Assembly: GCF_958979055.1 (NCBI RefSeq) | Contig: NC_084892.1 | Location: forward strand, 253,001 to 317,000 | DNA: 64,000 nt | Direction of reading: 5' to 3' | DNA from: Alnus glutinosa | Lineage: Eukaryota > Streptophyta > Magnoliopsida > Fagales > Betulaceae | Shown here: positions 1 to 12,227 of the stretch, piece after piece | How the letters are laid out: every line of letters begins with the position of its first letter | Numbering within the stretch: the first letter of the stretch is position 1 | Notes under the pieces: model-generated | Database searches by the model: none | What the model was told of the DNA's origin: nothing | Seen by the model: only the letters and a program-made list of their open reading frames with translations | Made by a program: the position numbers and the translations under genes

Positions 1-2628
1 CACGCCCGCCTGTCCTTGAATCATAGCCAAAAGATCCAAAACCTAAACCACCTCCGAATGTATTTCCAAATTGGCCATACATCCCATTGCTTTGGTACAT
101 TTGATTCGTGAATCCGGAAGCCAGGCCTAATCCAGATGCTGGTCTTGCATCATGCCAATTCTGCGATCAAATTGATGAACCCGATTATCAGTAAAATCAG
201 ATAATTGAATAATGGGGAAAAAGAGAAGAATTTACATATGATTGGCACCAAACCACAGATTCACTAACCTAAAGATACAACATATCTATGGATATAGGAA
301 AAGTTGGTCATATCACAGATCAAAGATCACAAGAAGCACCACATTAGCATATTGACAGATTGACAACACAAACAACATAAAAATTACGATAGTAAATTGG
401 TTAAGATGGTTCTTGAATTACTTCCTCCCTATTTGTTGGGTGTAAAACCTTATTCGACCATGCTTGAATAACTTCAAGAAAAAAAATGATTATGCTCCAG
501 CCTCCATTGACAATAAAAAGTAAATAGTGAACTTATAGTAATAAAGTAGCTCCCATACCATGAAATGTGGAAGACGACAAAGATTTTGATTCCTCCAAGA
601 TGAGATGTTGTTGGCATGCATGAATGGCGAAGAAGACCGAGCACGCGCACCACGTTTGGACTGACCATCAGTAATTAGTGAGGTATTTGGCAACCTAATT
701 TCATCAAAGCCAAATCTTGGATCTTGAGTAGGTAATGAAGGAAAACCCACAGGCGAGCCTCCCCTTTCATAAAAAGGGTATGAATTCCAAGATGAGTTTT
801 GAACACTAGGTCTTTGTGCCTTCAAGCCACTCTTTTCATTTACACGTCCACCACTTGCTATAATATTAGGGTTTCCTTCAGCTGCTCCAACAGACAGAGG
901 CACTTGATCAGCTGCAACAGAAGTTGAAATTTCTCGCTGAGGCATATTAACTTGGTTTGGTGGATAAGGCCTAGTAGTTTGAGCAGAGGGTTGATGATAT
1001 GGAATAGGGTACTGGTAATGTTGTGGCCCATAAAGTTGACCATCCTGCCCCATAGTAGGAGCAGGGGAACCAGGCGAGGGATACGTTGCATATGGTGAGT
1101 AACCATAACCTTGGTGATACATGAAAGAGCTATTATCACCATAAAGACTCTGTAAACCGCCCCAGAAAAGAAAACATCAGAAGCAATACTCAAACGACTG
1201 CCAAAATTCTGTTAAAGAAGAAAACATATTCCTGGTAACAAATACAACTTCTAAACAAATAGAAAAGAAAGGAGGAAAACAAAATATATGAAACCTTTAA
1301 AAATAAGAGAACAAAGCAAAATATGCTCGTCAAACCACCAGTTAGTTATATCCAAACATGCATATTTGAAATCAACTAACTTTCCATAAAATACAATGTG
1401 GAAGATTTTTATAAGTTTTTGATAAACCTCCAAATGTTTATTTAGTTTTTTTTTTTTTTTTTAAAAAAAAAGTTACTAATAATTATTGATTCAAAAAGGC
1501 AACTAAAAACCAGTTTCCCCTCGTTAGGAAAAGCTGACTTTGGAGTAGAAAAAAAAAATCAATAGACCACAAGGTAAATCAACAAAACCACAACCAAATT
1601 TAAGCATAAATACGAAGAACATAAAAAAAGCGTAATAGGTAGAACTTACATGAGCCATTCCACCTTCAGGATTGACATATTTAGAGTAGCCACTCCACTC
1701 ATTGCCTGGACTATCATAACCTGAAGGAACAGATCACACCGGCATGTTAAATTTCAGGTGAAAGAAAAATCATAGAATCGCGAATCTTCAAAAATTTAAA
1801 GTAAACACCCAATTTGAGAAATAAAAACCTTAAGAGAGACCTAATATAACATTATCCTGATAATAACAGCTTACCTTACCTCCATAATAATAGGTAGAAG
1901 GCTGGTATCCGATAGGGAAGTTGCTGGCGTTTGGGTTCAATGGCTTGGCCATACCCTTAACGGGGTCACTGGAATCCACCAGCCCATACTACGCAGTAGA
2001 AGGTTATATACAACAAGTCAATAATACAAATTACCAAACATATTATATGCCCATGTTTACATAAACTAAATTCCCAATAAATTGACCTGAACCCGTAACA
2101 AATTGTGAAGCTACCTTCTTCGAAGGGTCGGTAACTTCGAGTGCCTCAGGCTCAGAGTCTAATGACAAATTCTGCAGTAAATCTGCAGCTTCTGTTATAG
2201 CAATTGTAAAGGAAAAGACCTATCTTACAAAAATCAAATTTATAGCACAAAAACTGAGTAGTCACAGTCATATATAACCGAACACAACATAATTCGAGAT
2301 GTACGCATATAGTTTCAGATGCGAATTAGAACCAGGAAAGTCTGTTGAAAAATTGCAAATTCATAAACACCAGAGCTATAGAAATGGCATCTATTAAGCA
2401 GCATGTACAAACAAAGGCTGCATACACGGATTACGCTTACGAAAAATCTCTAATCAAAGTTATCAAACCCCCAAACACATACACACATCTCTTATCGAAA
2501 ACCCAACAAAACCCAGAAAAGAGATTCAAAAAAACACAGTCCAGCCAAGATATACACACATATAAAAGCATACCCAGATGAGGGGAGGTAGGAAGGATAC
2601 GATCGGACGGCGGAGCAACGGCAGCCAT
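1..2628 (-). CDS. YTH-domain m6A reader, ECT family (5' part, runs off left edge)
   Basis: Six coding exons can be read: 2628-2574, 2191-2115, 1988-1880, 1720-1650, 1149-559 and 160 to beyond base 1. All have GT-AG borders and phases that join without a break, giving about 354 aa. The product starts MAAVAPPSD, then has a short acidic stretch (LLQNLSLDSEPEALEV), then a long low-complexity region rich in Tyr, Gly, Pro, Ser, Asn and Gln (YGYSPYATYP, YQYPIPYHQP, FGNTFGGGLGFG, YDSRTGG). This is the disordered N-terminal half of ECT proteins, cytoplasmic readers of N6-methyladenosine in mRNA. The C-terminal YTH domain with its aromatic cage is not in the window, so the call rests on the N-terminal region and on position beside the kinase/GAR1/GDH block. 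The start codon is the first ATG after a TATA-like site. ECT1-4-type is likely; the exact paralog is uncertain. Confidence 0.8.
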
Positions 2629-2692
2629 GGTCGGATCAACGGTGGAGATGTAGAGAGAAACAGAAGAGAGTCTGAGAGAGAGTAAAAGGAAG

Positions 2693-2704
2693 ATTTATAT
2701 AAAG
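2693..2704 (-). promoter_or_regulatory. Possible TATA box of the ECT gene
   Basis: On the minus strand the sequence reads CTTTATATAAATC about 65-75 bases upstream of the ATG at 2628. A GA-rich leader lies between. The spacing suits a core promoter with a short 5' UTR. This is inferred from the motif only. Confidence 0.4.
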
Positions 2705-3260
2705 AGACGCTTGTAGACTTTGTAGTTGTAGAAGGGGTAGCCGCCTACAACCCGAACGTGTGCTCCGGTTTGGGGTTTAAGAGAGGCAGAGAGGGAGAAA
2801 AGGAGGCTTTCAGTGTATTAATTCAATTTTACTTCAAATATTAATGACATGTACACGCAATGCACACGTAAAAGTAGTAAGGCAGTGATTAGAACCGCAC
2901 CGCTGCTCTACTTCTAATCTTCTATAATAGGATTTTTATTTTTTTTATTATTATTATGCCATCTTCTTTTTCTTTTCTTTTTTCTTTTTCTTTTTTTTTT
3001 TAATTTTGGTGTGGACTTTCTGGTTCCTTCTTCTGAAACCCTAATGAGTCAATGACACATCTAAGGGACACGTGTGTGCCTCTTGATTTTGAGCCTTTTT
3101 GGATCTGGGTTGGGCTTAAACCTAGTCCAACAGGTTTCGACTTGGGCCATAGCCTTCCCCTCTAATCCAAAAAAGGGCAAGACTTTTTGGGACCCAACAA
3201 CACCATACATGTCGGTGAGCTATCAGTTGTACATTGTATACAACATTGACATGGAATTTT

Positions 3261-3302
<42 letters not shown>

Positions 3303-3303
3303 T
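2705..3303. other. Intergenic, upstream of the ECT gene
   Basis: AT-rich and T-rich tracts without a credible gene. A G-box-like GACACGTGTG lies near 3067-3076, and a perfect CT microsatellite at 3263-3299 directly precedes the retroposon insertion site. Confidence 0.5.
3263..3299. repeat. (CT)n microsatellite
   Basis: A run of about 18 CT units. Reading frames crossing it give artificial Ser/Leu or Arg/Glu repeats and are not coding. Confidence 0.95.
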
Positions 3304-5235
3304 AAATGTACAATTAATTCCTCTCCTCTCAGGCTCTGCGTCTCCCCCTCCTGGTGCTGGTGTTCTCCCTCTGACCTTAGGGCTAGGGTGGAGTTTTGTT
3401 CCCCCCTGGTTTTCCCAATTGTGGTGGTTTCTTCTCCAAGCCTTTGGGCTGTTGGAGTTTTTGGTCCTCCCGGTTCTTGGAACCGGTGGAGGTTGTTGAT
3501 CTCTCTTTTCTTTGTTATTTTCTTGTTGCAAGCGATGATTGTCAGGTGTTGGTCCGTGTAGATCGGTGAGTGTCGGTGGATTTCCGGTGAAGATATGTTT
3601 CAAAATTAGATCTTCAATCCTTGGCTGGCTTTTCACTGATGCGAATCCTCTAGTTGAGATAGTCGGCTTTCTCCGGTCAAGATGGACACTCAACAAGGTC
3701 GTGCGGCTCATCTTTGTTCGGTGTGTGACCCGCACGCGTCAGCGGTTTAGCTCTTCTGGTTCATGCGCGTGTGGGCCACAGCTGGTTTCTCCGGCCTTGG
3801 AAGGTGCCGTTCTACGTTCGTGAAGGTCGTCCTTTGCTTTGAGGGTTTCCGGAGAAGGCGCGTGCCCAACACACGCCGACTTCGGTTGTCGTTTTCTTCC
3901 CGGTGTTTGTATTTTGAGATTATTGTTTGCTTGTTGTGTTTTGTATATTCTTGTCTCTTTTTCACATTCTACCTTTTGGTAGCTGCTTTAAGCTAGGTTT
4001 TTCTTAGCTTTGTGGGTAGAGATTCGTTATCTCTAGTTCACAATGATGGCCGTTCGGCTCTGTTTCTTGCCTTTGAGCCTTGTAGTTGGATTTGGTGCTT
4101 TGTTCTTGTGTTGTATTTCTGGTTATGTTACCCCTTTGGGGTTTGTTTATCCGTTAATGGAGAAGAAAGGCACTATGGTTCAAAAAAAAAAAAATTCCTC
4201 TCCTCTCGACTCTCTCCAGAGAAACCCCCCACAGAAAAACTTATTTGCCGGGGGAGGCAAGACCCTCCCTCCCAGCTTCTTGTGTCCCTTAATCCAAGAG
4301 GACTAAGGTATCTTTTGTTTCCTCCATGAGTTTTCTCAGTGGAGGCTAGATTTCTCCCAGCCATTAAGGCTGTTAAGCTTTTGTTTACTGGGTCGATCCG
4401 TGATAGCTGACTTCCCCCTAGCCTTTTGAGGCTATGGTGGTTTGTATTTGTGTTGTTTTTTCTTTTCTTTCTTTTTGTCTCAGGCAGTTGAGCTAAAATC
4501 AAGGTGTTCAGCTTGGGGAAGTGGCTGCCGGTTGTGTCTTTTAACGGTGGTTTTTGGCCAGTTTCTTCATCTGTTTTCTTCACTTTTTTGGAGCCAGATC
4601 TACTCAACCCCGTTGCCTTTTTCAAAACACGAGCCCCTCAGCCGCGTTCTCCGTCGTTGTCCACTCCCGCTGCCGGAAGCACAGGTCATGCCGATTGTCA
4701 GAGTCCGGCGCGTGGCCTACACGCGCCAGAGAGCCCTTTGCTCTTTTGGCGCGCGTGATGGCCACGCTTCGCCATTTTCTGGCCGTGCTCGATGGGGACG
4801 GGGGCTACGGTGGCTGATCTACGGCTGGGTGGTATTGGTGATGGCGCGTGTCCTCCACGCGCCGCCGTCTCCGATGGAGTCCGCCTCAGTCTCTTCTGCC
4901 GGCAGCTTTGTTTTTGGTTTTTCTGCTTTGTGTTGTTGTGTATTCCATTGTTCTCTCATGTACAGTCTGCCTGTGTATTACTCAGATTTTATTGAAATTT
5001 TTGTTGGCTAGATGCTAGACCGGCCATCTTTTATTTGAGAGTGAGCGTTAATGTAAGATATGCTCAAATGTAATTCTAGTAAAGTTTGATGTTTCTGTTC
5101 AGACATCTGTTTTTTAAGTCAGATCCTTATGGCTTAGAGTGTAAGGGGGTCCTGTCCCTTTATTTCCCAAGATGTATGATTTGCAGAATTTATAATAGCA
5201 CATGATATTTGTTCAAAAAAATGTACAATTAATTC
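3304..5235 (+). mobile_element. Dimeric non-LTR retroposon (two head-to-tail units) with 17-bp target-site duplication
   Basis: The 17-mer AAATGTACAATTAATTC occurs at 3304-3320 and again at 5219-5235, bracketing about 1.9 kb of much more GC-rich DNA. The insert holds two units in the same direction. Unit 1 (about 3321-4194) begins CTCTCCTCTC and ends TTCAAAAAAAAAAAA. Unit 2 (about 4195-5218) begins again CTCTCCTCTC and ends TTCAAAAAA just before the second TSD copy. Both contain GCGCGTG...CACGC-type motifs around 3855-3880, 4708-4730 and 4844-4864. A TSD of this length plus A-tails indicates target-primed reverse transcription (LINE machinery). I see no reverse-transcriptase reading frame, so the units look non-autonomous, perhaps derived from a LINE 5' region. 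No duplication separates the two units, so they probably inserted together. Confidence 0.75.
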
Positions 5236-6508
5236 ATTATTTAAATTTTGTTCTGTTGTGCCTAATGGTATATAGAATCACATCATTTTTAAAAAAATAA
5301 AAATTAAATGACATAACAACATATTCACTATGTAACAACATATATACTATTAGATTTGTAAAATCAAATCTAAACCATGGAATAGTTGATCTACTTGTGT
5401 TTGAAAAATTTACCAAATAGTTTAAAAACTAAAACACTTTTTAAAAAGCTTGCAAAATAGTTTTTTATTTTTTTATAAGAATTATGCTACTCTTCACAGT
5501 TATTTTACATTGACTAACATGATGCATTTTAAATAACTTTCCATGTCAATCACTTAAAAAAAAAAAAAAAACTACTTAAAACACATTACGCGCCTATATA
5601 AAATTGGTACGATAAATAGGCGTAAAAAGTATAATTACTCTTTCTATATAAACCCCACAAATAACTCTTTTCAAATTTAAGCCCCACTAAAAAAATAAAA
5701 ATAAAAAAAATTACTTTTCAGCTCTTTAAAAATTCTTTTAAAACACAATTAAAAAAATAATAATAATTAACTCAGTACTCACCGAGTCGCTAAGCGAAAG
5801 ACCCCAAATGAATTAAAAAGTACTCGATTAGGTTTGTCTTCTTTTAAGTTCTTATTACTCGATTATGGTATCACCCTTTAAGGGAAAGGTGTCGGAGACG
5901 AGGCTGCCTAAGGGAAATCAATCAACTGATCAAGTCAAACACTTCTTTTAGAAGAAAACAGTTCTTTCTTTTCTAAACACCACTAACTGGGACAACAAGA
6001 ATTAATCTGCACAGAAAACATCATCATGAGCACCACAAAGGTGGTAAAATTGGATCCACATGGGGAAGTGTCCTAATTCCTTCCTTTCTTTTTTGCTGAA
6101 CCTTTCTTTCTCATTTCCGAAATTAGACTTTGAATTACACCTATACGAGAATTGGTATCCAAAATGCCATGCATGATTCATGGCACATTTTCCTCAAAAC
6201 TACTTAACTTACCAAAGGACCAAAAAAAAATACAATTATCCTCATATAAAACATTGAAATTATCATTATCATTCAAGACACCAGTTCCCAGACTTTCTGT
6301 CAGGGTCTGAATTGTAGCTATATAGTTCTTTACATATGCATTGGACTATAAAGTCATATGAGAAGGCCCAAGACATGGGATAACATGAGATAACAAAAAC
6401 AAATGGGGCCATTGATACAAAATCAATGGCAGACTCCCTCAGACAGAATAAGACTCTTCTCCCATTAAATTATTTTTAATAACTGGCTATTGTTATTGTG
6501 CTACTTCC
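5236..6508. other. Intergenic between the retroposon and the ADP-glucose phosphorylase gene
   Basis: AT-rich sequence with A-runs and no credible gene. The part near 6300-6508 probably holds the 3' UTR of the minus-strand gene ending at 6509. Confidence 0.4.
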
Positions 6509-8727
6509 CTATTCTGGAATATGTACTTCCCTCAGAACTTTGGCAGCATCCTCTGGAAATACAGGATTTATATAACACCCACTTCCTATTTCAAACCCCC
6601 CTACCCCGGCTAGTTGAGGAACTATCTGTAAAAACCAATGAATGTAAGGTAGCTGCGAATCGGGAACCTGAAGTGGTGAAGTGTGAATCATAAAATTGAA
6701 TGGTGGATCGTTCAACTGAAATGACATCTTCCTGAGCATGAGTTTCAGTAAACTACCAAGGTCAACTGCCTGCAGAAGTGCACACCAAAAAGAGGATGTG
6801 TCAAGATAATCAGGAAGAAGCTACATATCAGGAGCTATGGCAGGGCCCTGAAACTATGATACAAGCTTAGTATATAATTTACCCAGGTTCCCAATACAGA
6901 TAAGCAAACATGCAGAACTCTTTAGTAAACAATGAAAAAGGGTATAGGCAGCAAACTCCTCCAGCTAATGACTATGTATCCCTTACTTTCATTATGATAA
7001 GAAGAGCAAGCAACAATTACCATATATCTAGAAGCATACAACTACATGGAAGCCAAATCACTAGCTTCCTAGTATAGCTGCAATTGTTTAAAGATTTTAT
7101 TTATGATGTCTTTCCCCCCTAGCCCTAATGTTCAAATGAACTTTTTCAAGTATTTTCTCCCCCATTATCAATATAACAATTGCTAGCAATGTTCTTCAAC
7201 CAATAATTATCAACATGTCCGCTCAGGAAAAAAAAAAATCAACATGTTGCACTGCCAAATTGACCAACCCTCCAAGACGTCACCCAAGATATTTAGAGTA
7301 ACTCTCTTTCTTTCTTTCCATTTTTTTTTTTTCGAATAAAAAAATATAATAGCATTATGTGCACATATTGATTAAGTTCTTCAACTAGACCAAGTCATAC
7401 AACTTAACTCAAGCTTATATTGACCCAAATATGGAGCTGCAAAATAACTAAAACCAAAAGGGCAATTAATTATTACCTTTGCACCATCCAGTTCATGAAA
7501 ATGAGAGGAGTGATGACGGGGAATAATCCATATCTCGAAAGGAAACGAAGCAGCAAAAGGAACAACGGAAATAAAATGGGAAGATTCATCAATCAAGAGG
7601 CCCTCCACTCGTACTTCACAAATACTGCATTTCCCAGTCTCATGGAAAAACTCCTTCGCACTGTCAAGTCGGGCAGAAACAGTGGGAGGAACAACTGGAA
7701 GAGCCAAGATCTGACTGTGAGAGTGGCTCATAGACGCCCCAGCTGAAACACCATGGTTTTTAAACACCTTCAATCAATAAAACCCAACCCCTATCAGATT
7801 AAGCTGTGTACTATTGCAAAAGCACATAAAAATATACACAAACCTAGTTGTCATGCCCATAGACGCATACATACAATTCAACTGACAGCTACAGCTCATT
7901 TGCTAAAATATTTATTTATTTATATGTGCTTTCAAAAAGCAGGAGTTTCATACACCGAATATTCATGCAAAAAACCCAATTACAAAAACAATAATCGGAT
8001 TAATTCAAGCAAAAAAGAGACTCAGACACGCAAAAATTGCATACCAATAATCGCATACATCCATAAAGACATACAGAGATAGAATTCAGCCACGGCTCAT
8101 ATATAGTTATTTATACATACAGAAAATTCACACAGACCCAATTCCGAAAACAAAAACAAAAAAATCAACTCAAACATACGCGCACACAAAAATTGCAAAC
8201 CCATCAATCTCCAAAATTTGAAAAATTTGAAGCACGGCCAAAACCTGCACGTATTTGATGGAATCGTAGGTGGCAAGCTGCTGGATCCGCTTCTTGTAGA
8301 CAAGAAGAACCTCACCGAGCTCCTGAGGCGACTGATCCGAAAGTTGAACCGAGTGAACCGGGTTCTCAATTACCACGTCGTGAAACCCAAACCCTCCCAA
8401 AACTTGATCACCACTACCGCTAGCGTTAGGGTTATGGTTTTGGGCAAAGGGGCCATCGAGAGTGCGGCTGAGAGCCGGGTAAAGATTCTCGATGACCCGG
8501 ATCTTCCAGGCCGGGCCGGAGCTCGACGGGACCCGGAAGATCTCCGGGGCGCACTCGTGCTCGTGGCCGAGGCAGAAGGGGCACTCCTGCTGCTGTTTGC
8601 TTTGGGTGGTGGGTGATTTTGCCTTGAAATCGGAGGGTCTCTTGGCCCTGGCGGGCGAGAAAATGACCCACCGCTTCGTCACCGAGTCCTTCCTCAGCTC
8701 GGGGCTCCGACCCTGTGGCGAAGCCAT
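6509..8727 (-). CDS. ADP-glucose phosphorylase / galactose-1-phosphate uridylyltransferase-like (HIT superfamily)
   Basis: Three coding exons, 8727-8245, 7767-7477 and 6769-6509, join in phase to 344 aa. The product closely follows the Arabidopsis At5g18200 protein as I remember it, whose activity is ADP-glucose phosphorylase (ADP-glucose plus phosphate to ADP plus glucose-1-phosphate) rather than true GALT. Visible landmarks are SPELRKDSVTKRWVIFSPAR near the start, a zinc-binding pair C49-P-F-C52, HDVVIENPVH in the middle, the HIT motif H176-S-H178-S-Q with H178 as expected nucleophile, a second histidine cluster HHSSHFH, and the C-terminal GGFEIGSGCYINPVFPED. Length matches the family (about 350). 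ATG 8727 precedes MASPQGRSPELRKD and is the natural start; an in-frame ATG further upstream would add 17 Lys/Gln-rich residues and is unlikely. The gene looks intact and probably encodes a soluble enzyme. Confidence 0.92.
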
Positions 8728-11342
8728 GGTCTTTTGTTTGGTCTGATTTTTGTGTTGTTTTGTTTTGTCTTGTTCCAACTTCCAAGGACTTTGGCGACCA
8801 ACTTTGCTTAATGGTTAGATAGTAATGTTTACTCAGTTTTTGTTTATATGATGATGATAGAGATAGAGTTGATCTCGCGGTCAGATTAAGCCAGCGAGGC
8901 AACGAATGTCCGTGAAAAAAGGTAAAAATAATAGGAAAATTTTTGAATGTTAAGACTTTATTAAGGTAGCAAAGGCAAATGATAAATGGCTTTAAGGAAT
9001 AATAATTCTATGAGTCACTTTTTGTTATTTTTGTGTCATTTTAATAATTATGTGTCTTTTAAAATCATCAATTTATTAAAATTAAATAGTGATCAATCAC
9101 AAGTTTGTTCGACCGAGGTGCACAATAGCAATGCTGTCAAAAGGTGACGTGCCAAGCCAGTGACATGTTGACGTCATTATGTTTAAATGCAATTATAATG
9201 CCCGATTATTTTGGAGTAATAGTTAAACGTTATAATAGCGCCATTGTAATGCATAAACAAGTTTATATAATATTATAATAGCGTTGTTATAATGCTTAAA
9301 TATTTTTATAAAAATTGGTAAATACTATACTAGTGCCGTAATTACGTTCATATATATACAGTTGCATGTAGAAATGCTACATTGATGTTATAATGTTTGG
9401 GTATCATTATAAATATTTTTACTATAAATATTATACTGCTATAATATTAAAATTGTTATAACCATGCAGGCAATTATATTGATATGTTTAGTGTGATAAA
9501 ATAGTAATTCAGTATTATTTTAATAAAAATACTTAAAAGCGGTCATGCATGTGATTTGGTTACGCACGTAAACATATCGTTATGTTGCTCGAGTTTCTTC
9601 AAGGTAAACGCAACTCATATGAAACATGTTTCTGGCCTATTTGAGGACCCTAAAATTTGAAATAAATATTGAAGGCTAATGAGTAAATATGTTGTAAATG
9701 CAAGGAGAATACATAATATATTTAAGCCGGAGTTGGAAATATAATACTTATTAAGTCTTCACTATTTTATAAAATTAAACCATGAGATATAAAACCATGA
9801 ATATGATTATACTTTAGATGATTTGATATTTTCAAATGAAATTATTTATTAAAAATGTTGAGTTGTGGAAGGAAAGTCATATTTATGAAAATGTCATGAC
9901 ATTGCATGTTACACAACCTTATCCAACATAGTCAACCTTCTTGTTCACCATTCATATTCGTTCTCTGCGTTGAAGCAAACCACTGATGATGCGCTCAAGA
10001 GGGGCTTCAACTAGCAGTGGAGCTTGCCAACAGCTACAACTATGCGCGACTCACAAGGGCTGAAAGGCCACAATTTTCGCGGTGTTTTTGAAGGATTTGA
10101 GAAATGCTATAACTTATTCTAGCGCTATTTTGGATGACATAAATTTAATAAATTAAAATTAAAATTCAAAAGGTGACATATGAAATGCGATTTTTTATGC
10201 AAAAAAATTAAATCCAAATCATCAAGAATAACATAAAGAAAACGCTAAAAGGAGCTTTAGCATTTCTCATATGGATTTAGCTAATTGTTAAACGTGATGT
10301 CGAATTATTCCCTTACTGATAAGTTATGGTTGCAACTAAGTGTCATGTTAGATTCTATGCTAGGATGATAGTTTTCGTGGTCCAGTCGAGGCATTTGAGC
10401 TTAGCTTTATTGTCCAAACCCAAATCGAGGCTCCCAAGTTCGCATTCTCGACTTGAGTTGGCCGAGGGTATATCTTATGCATTATTGTATTTTGGTAAAA
10501 TAGAAATATAAATAGCGTAATTCCAACCCTAAATCTGTTGGTGCCATTATTTTTATACTATTATGAGACAGCTTCACCTAGACTAGAAAAAAATGAAGCC
10601 AACAACAAAATTATAATTATGATATTATCTATGCCAATCGCATTAGTCAGGAGTCAGCATTTATATTATCTATATGTCCATGAATATGCATTATATAAAA
10701 TATTTTAATTTATTGATATATTATATAATTGCCAGCAATGAGAGAGAAGAAGTTAAAGAGAACGGAAGAGGTCGTATGGTAGAAATGAAAAGATATCACG
10801 AGGCATCTATTAAAAAAAAAAGAAAAAAGAAAAAAGAAAAAGAAAAGTAGTATATGTTCGTATAAGATACGTCATAATTCAATATATTCTTGTGTTATAT
10901 TGACTTATCAGGTTGTTGGTACGAGGAATACATAGTATAAATTTAGTATTATTTTATTTCATAAATCATATAATTGGTGATAAATATAAAGTATAGAGAA
11001 ATGATATGCATACATACATTTTCTACAAATTTAACTGTGAATATTTATATAAATCATCTCTTATACATGGACTTATATAATTTTCCTTTAAAAAAAAAAA
11101 AAGAAAAAAAAAAGAAAAAGAAAAATGAGAAAGACTTGGTCCAAATGAAACAAAACATGGAAAACGAACGACTATAGGCTATTGGCTATTGCAGTATTTT
11201 TTTTCTTTTTCTTTGACAAAACACAAGTACCTCTGGTTTGAATCCATGAAAAACCATCTCAAAGCCAATGTTTGAATAAAGGACCAAATTTATTATTTTT
11301 TAGCGACCTAAATTTTAAGATAAAGTAATAATTTAATACAAG
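8728..11342. other. Intergenic, AT-rich
   Basis: About 2.6 kb with no supported gene. From 9180 to 9500 there are irregular recurrences of 'ATTATAATAGCG..'-like words. A purine tract lies near 10810-10850 and an A-rich tract near 11090-11125. Short open frames here lack family features. Confidence 0.4.
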
Positions 11343-11503
11343 CTAGAAATTAAATCACACTTTTATTCTATCACTATTTAATTCGGTTGACGTGACATTG
11401 ACAATCAATTATTATTATTATTTTTTTATTTGTTAATAAGGGCTGATTGACACTGTCATGTCAATAGGGTGGAATAATGATATATAAATGTCTGGTTTCT
11501 AAC
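11343..11503. mobile_element. MITE, terminal inverted repeats about 60 bp
   Basis: The left arm (TAGAAATTAAATCACACTTT, then a stretch ending TGACATTGACAATCA) pairs imperfectly with the reverse complement of the right arm (TAGAAACCAGACATTTATAT, then a stretch ending TGACAGTGTCAATCA). The element is short and non-coding. Related half-copies appear at 11545-11640 and 14094-14190, and the 36.7-37.2 kb cluster resembles it. Superfamily not assigned. Confidence 0.5.
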
Positions 11504-12185
11504 CTAACGCATTTAATATAGTATCAAAATAGAAATCATGAATTCAAAATTTATAATAATGCTATTTAGCAGCATTATAAGAGTAATAATATACACCACA
11601 CTTTTATCATATTTTTATCACACTTTGCTAATGTGGAATTATTAATCAGTTCTTATTTGTTCTAAGAGTAATTTTATTTAGTATATTTTTGTACATAAAT
11701 TAGCTATTGAATCAACACTTTATTTGTTTTTATTTTTTGGTTACTACACGTGCTCGTTCAAATGTTATTTTTACTACCACATCATCTAATTGTACGACGG
11801 TTTATTACAAGAGCCTGATTGTAATTGCTTTTGTCCATAGAAAAAAAGCCTTATTTTCAAACTTATACAAAAACGTAATTTTAGGCTTTTTTTTTTTTAA
11901 AAAAAAAAAAATTCAAATTGGGTCTAAAAAGTATTAATTTTGATTATTATTATTTAAAAAAAAAATCGATATAAGGATTGATTAATAAAGTGGAGATAAA
12001 AAGGTGATTATATTTAGAGTTTCCGTGATAGTATGAAATATGTCGAAACTATTTGGTGATTGATTTGCATCTGAATACCCCTTTGTTTCCCCCATAATAC
12101 AAAAAAAATACACGCCCAACGCCCAACACCACAGCATTCTTACAGCGCGATATTTGATACAAAACCATAACCATAAGCATTAAGA

Positions 12186-12227
<42 letters not shown>

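Noticed and set aside
3223-3735. Minus-strand frame of about 170 codons
   Set aside because: It crosses the CT microsatellite and the retroposon boundary; no domain is visible.
4442-5011. Plus-strand frame of 189 codons inside the second retroposon unit
   Set aside because: Composition follows local GC richness, with no zinc-knuckle, endonuclease or reverse-transcriptase motif.
9180-9520. Recurring 'TTATAATAGCG' words, considered as a structured repeat array
   Set aside because: Spacing and sequence are irregular and AT-rich; no unit length or inverted ends could be fixed.
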